Below the pieces are notes generated by a model. The model made no database searches. It had not been told where the DNA came from and saw only the letters and a list, made by a program, of their open reading frames with translations. A program made the position numbers and the translations under genes. Positions 4,411 to 5,077 of a stretch of 5,077 nucleotides of DNA are shown in pieces. This DNA comes from Pseudomonadota bacterium (GTDB lineage: Bacteria; Pseudomonadota; Gammaproteobacteria; Burkholderiales; Casimicrobiaceae). The DNA is taken from NCBI GenBank assembly GCA_029571495.1, contig JAKPSO010000641.1:1-5077 (forward strand), written 5' to 3'. Every line of letters starts with the position of its first letter. Position 1 is the stretch's first letter.

Positions 4411-5077
4411 ATGTCTTGGGCTGGAAAAATTCTGCGTGTGAACCTCACCGCTGGCACCGTGAAATCGGAGCCGTTGAACATGCAATGGGCGCGCGACTAC
4501 ATTGGCTCGCGCGGCTTGGGCACGAAATACCTCGTTGAAGAAGTCGACGCGAAAGTCGATCCTCTTTCAGCAGACAACAAAATCATTTGGGCGACCGGTC
4601 CATTGACCGGCACGATGGCCTCAACGGGCGGTCGTTACACGGTCATTACCAAAGGCCCGCTGACCGGCGCGATTGCGTGCTCGAATTCCGGCGGCTACTG
4701 GGGCGCCGAATTCAAGATGGCCGGTTGGGACATGGTCATCTTTGAAGGCAAATCGGCGAAGCCGGTTTACCTTTATGTGAATGACGACACCGCAGAGCTT
4801 CGCGACGCTGCGCACCTCTGGGGCAAGAGCGTTTGGGAAACCGAAGAGTCGCTCAAAAAAGGTCTGCAAGACCCGCTCGTACGTGTCTCGTCCATCGGCA
4901 AAGCCGGCGAAAACCAAGTGTTGTTCGCGGCGGTCGTGAATGACCTGCACCGTGCAGCAGGCCGCTCGGGCGTTGGCGCTGTGATGGGCAGCAAGAACCT
5001 GAAGGCCATCGCAGTTCGCGGCACCAAGGGCGTTGGCAACATCAAGAATCCGAAGGCGTTCTTCGCGGCAGTGGCCG
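4411..5077 (+). CDS. aorB: Aldehyde:ferredoxin oxidoreductase, tungsten-type, N-terminal part (AorB-like; cut by window edge)
   Basis: Catalytic subunit of an AOR-family enzyme, which interconverts aldehydes and carboxylates at low potential at a tungsten bis-pyranopterin. Only 222 codons are in the window; family members are about 600 residues. The visible part is essentially the whole AOR_N pterin-binding domain: IGSRGLGTKYL (31-41), ATGPLTGTMASTGGRYTVIT (61-80), KGPLTG (81-86), NSGGYWGAEFKMAGWD (92-107), SIGKAGENQVLFA (161-173) and RAAGRSGVGAVMGSKNLKAI (181-200). Arg75, Asn92 and Arg181 appear to correspond to pterin-contacting residues of Pyrococcus furiosus AOR, from memory and not aligned. 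The [4Fe-4S] cysteines and the catalytic pocket lie beyond the edge. There is no signal peptide, so it is cytoplasmic. It follows the ferredoxin gene in one operon, as in Aromatoleum/Thauera aorAB; aorC (FAD subunit) would be expected downstream. Tungsten rather than molybdenum is inferred from the family. Confidence 0.94.
   Translation, partial: MSWAGKILRVNLTAGTVKSEPLNMQWARDYIGSRGLGTKYLVEEVDAKVDPLSADNKIIWATGPLTGTMASTGGRYTVITKGPLTGAIACSNSGGYWGAEFKMAGWDMVIFEGKSAKPVYLYVNDDTAELRDAAHLWGKSVWETEESLKKGLQDPLVRVSSIGKAGENQVLFAAVVNDLHRAAGRSGVGAVMGSKNLKAIAVRGTKGVGNIKNPKAFFAAVA

Noticed and set aside
4014..4481. A 155-codon minus-strand open frame opposite the ferredoxin and AOR start
   Set aside because: It spans a real operon junction, including the AOR ribosome binding site, and has no family motifs. 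The opposite strand carries sixteen ordered cysteines in four cluster motifs.
1..5077. tRNA, CRISPR, insertion sequence or integration signatures
   Set aside because: No cloverleaf, direct-repeat array, transposase frame or terminal inverted repeats were seen, and all stretches over 300 bases are filled by recognisable genes.

Overview
The window is a piece of a bacterial chromosome, moderately GC-rich with AT-rich intergenic stretches. It carries genes for two unrelated classes of molybdopterin/tungstopterin aldehyde- or heterocycle-oxidising enzyme, back to back. Protein style, AAGGAG-type ribosome binding sites and the gene pair at the right end (a four-cluster ferredoxin followed by a tungsten-type aldehyde oxidoreductase, as in Aromatoleum/Thauera) suggest a proteobacterium, most likely a betaproteobacterium. 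That placement is inference from resemblance; there is no rRNA or other phylogenetic marker here.

Layout. On the minus strand, positions 2512 down to 1 hold a two-gene operon: a [2Fe-2S] small subunit (2045-2512), then a Tat-exported molybdopterin-binding large subunit (2032 down past the left edge) of the xanthine dehydrogenase superfamily, isoquinoline 1-oxidoreductase (IorAB) type. A 152-bp divergent intergenic region follows. On the plus strand, 2665-3672 encodes an XdhC/CoxI-family molybdenum cofactor maturation factor. Next is a 239-bp intergenic region with a perfect 15-bp palindrome, a strong intrinsic terminator and a CRP-like site. Then come a four-[4Fe-4S] ferredoxin (3912-4388, AorA-like) and the N-terminal third of an aldehyde:ferredoxin oxidoreductase (4411 to the right edge, AorB-like).

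How the parts work together. The left operon should make a periplasmic Mo-hydroxylase: the small subunit lacks a signal and would ride out on the large subunit's twin-arginine signal. The divergent XdhC protein fits as the cytoplasmic factor that holds the sulfurated Mo cofactor and loads it before export. The terminator separates this block from the right-hand operon, which should make a cytoplasmic tungsten enzyme interconverting aldehydes and carboxylates, with the ferredoxin subunit as its electron wire. An FAD subunit (AorC-like) would be expected beyond the right edge and possibly a c-type cytochrome beyond the left edge; neither is visible.

All five genes belong to recognisable families. 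The less ordinary points are the pairing of the two enzyme systems and the regulatory-looking palindromes in the two intergenic regions. No RNA genes, mobile elements, CRISPR arrays or long repeats were seen.
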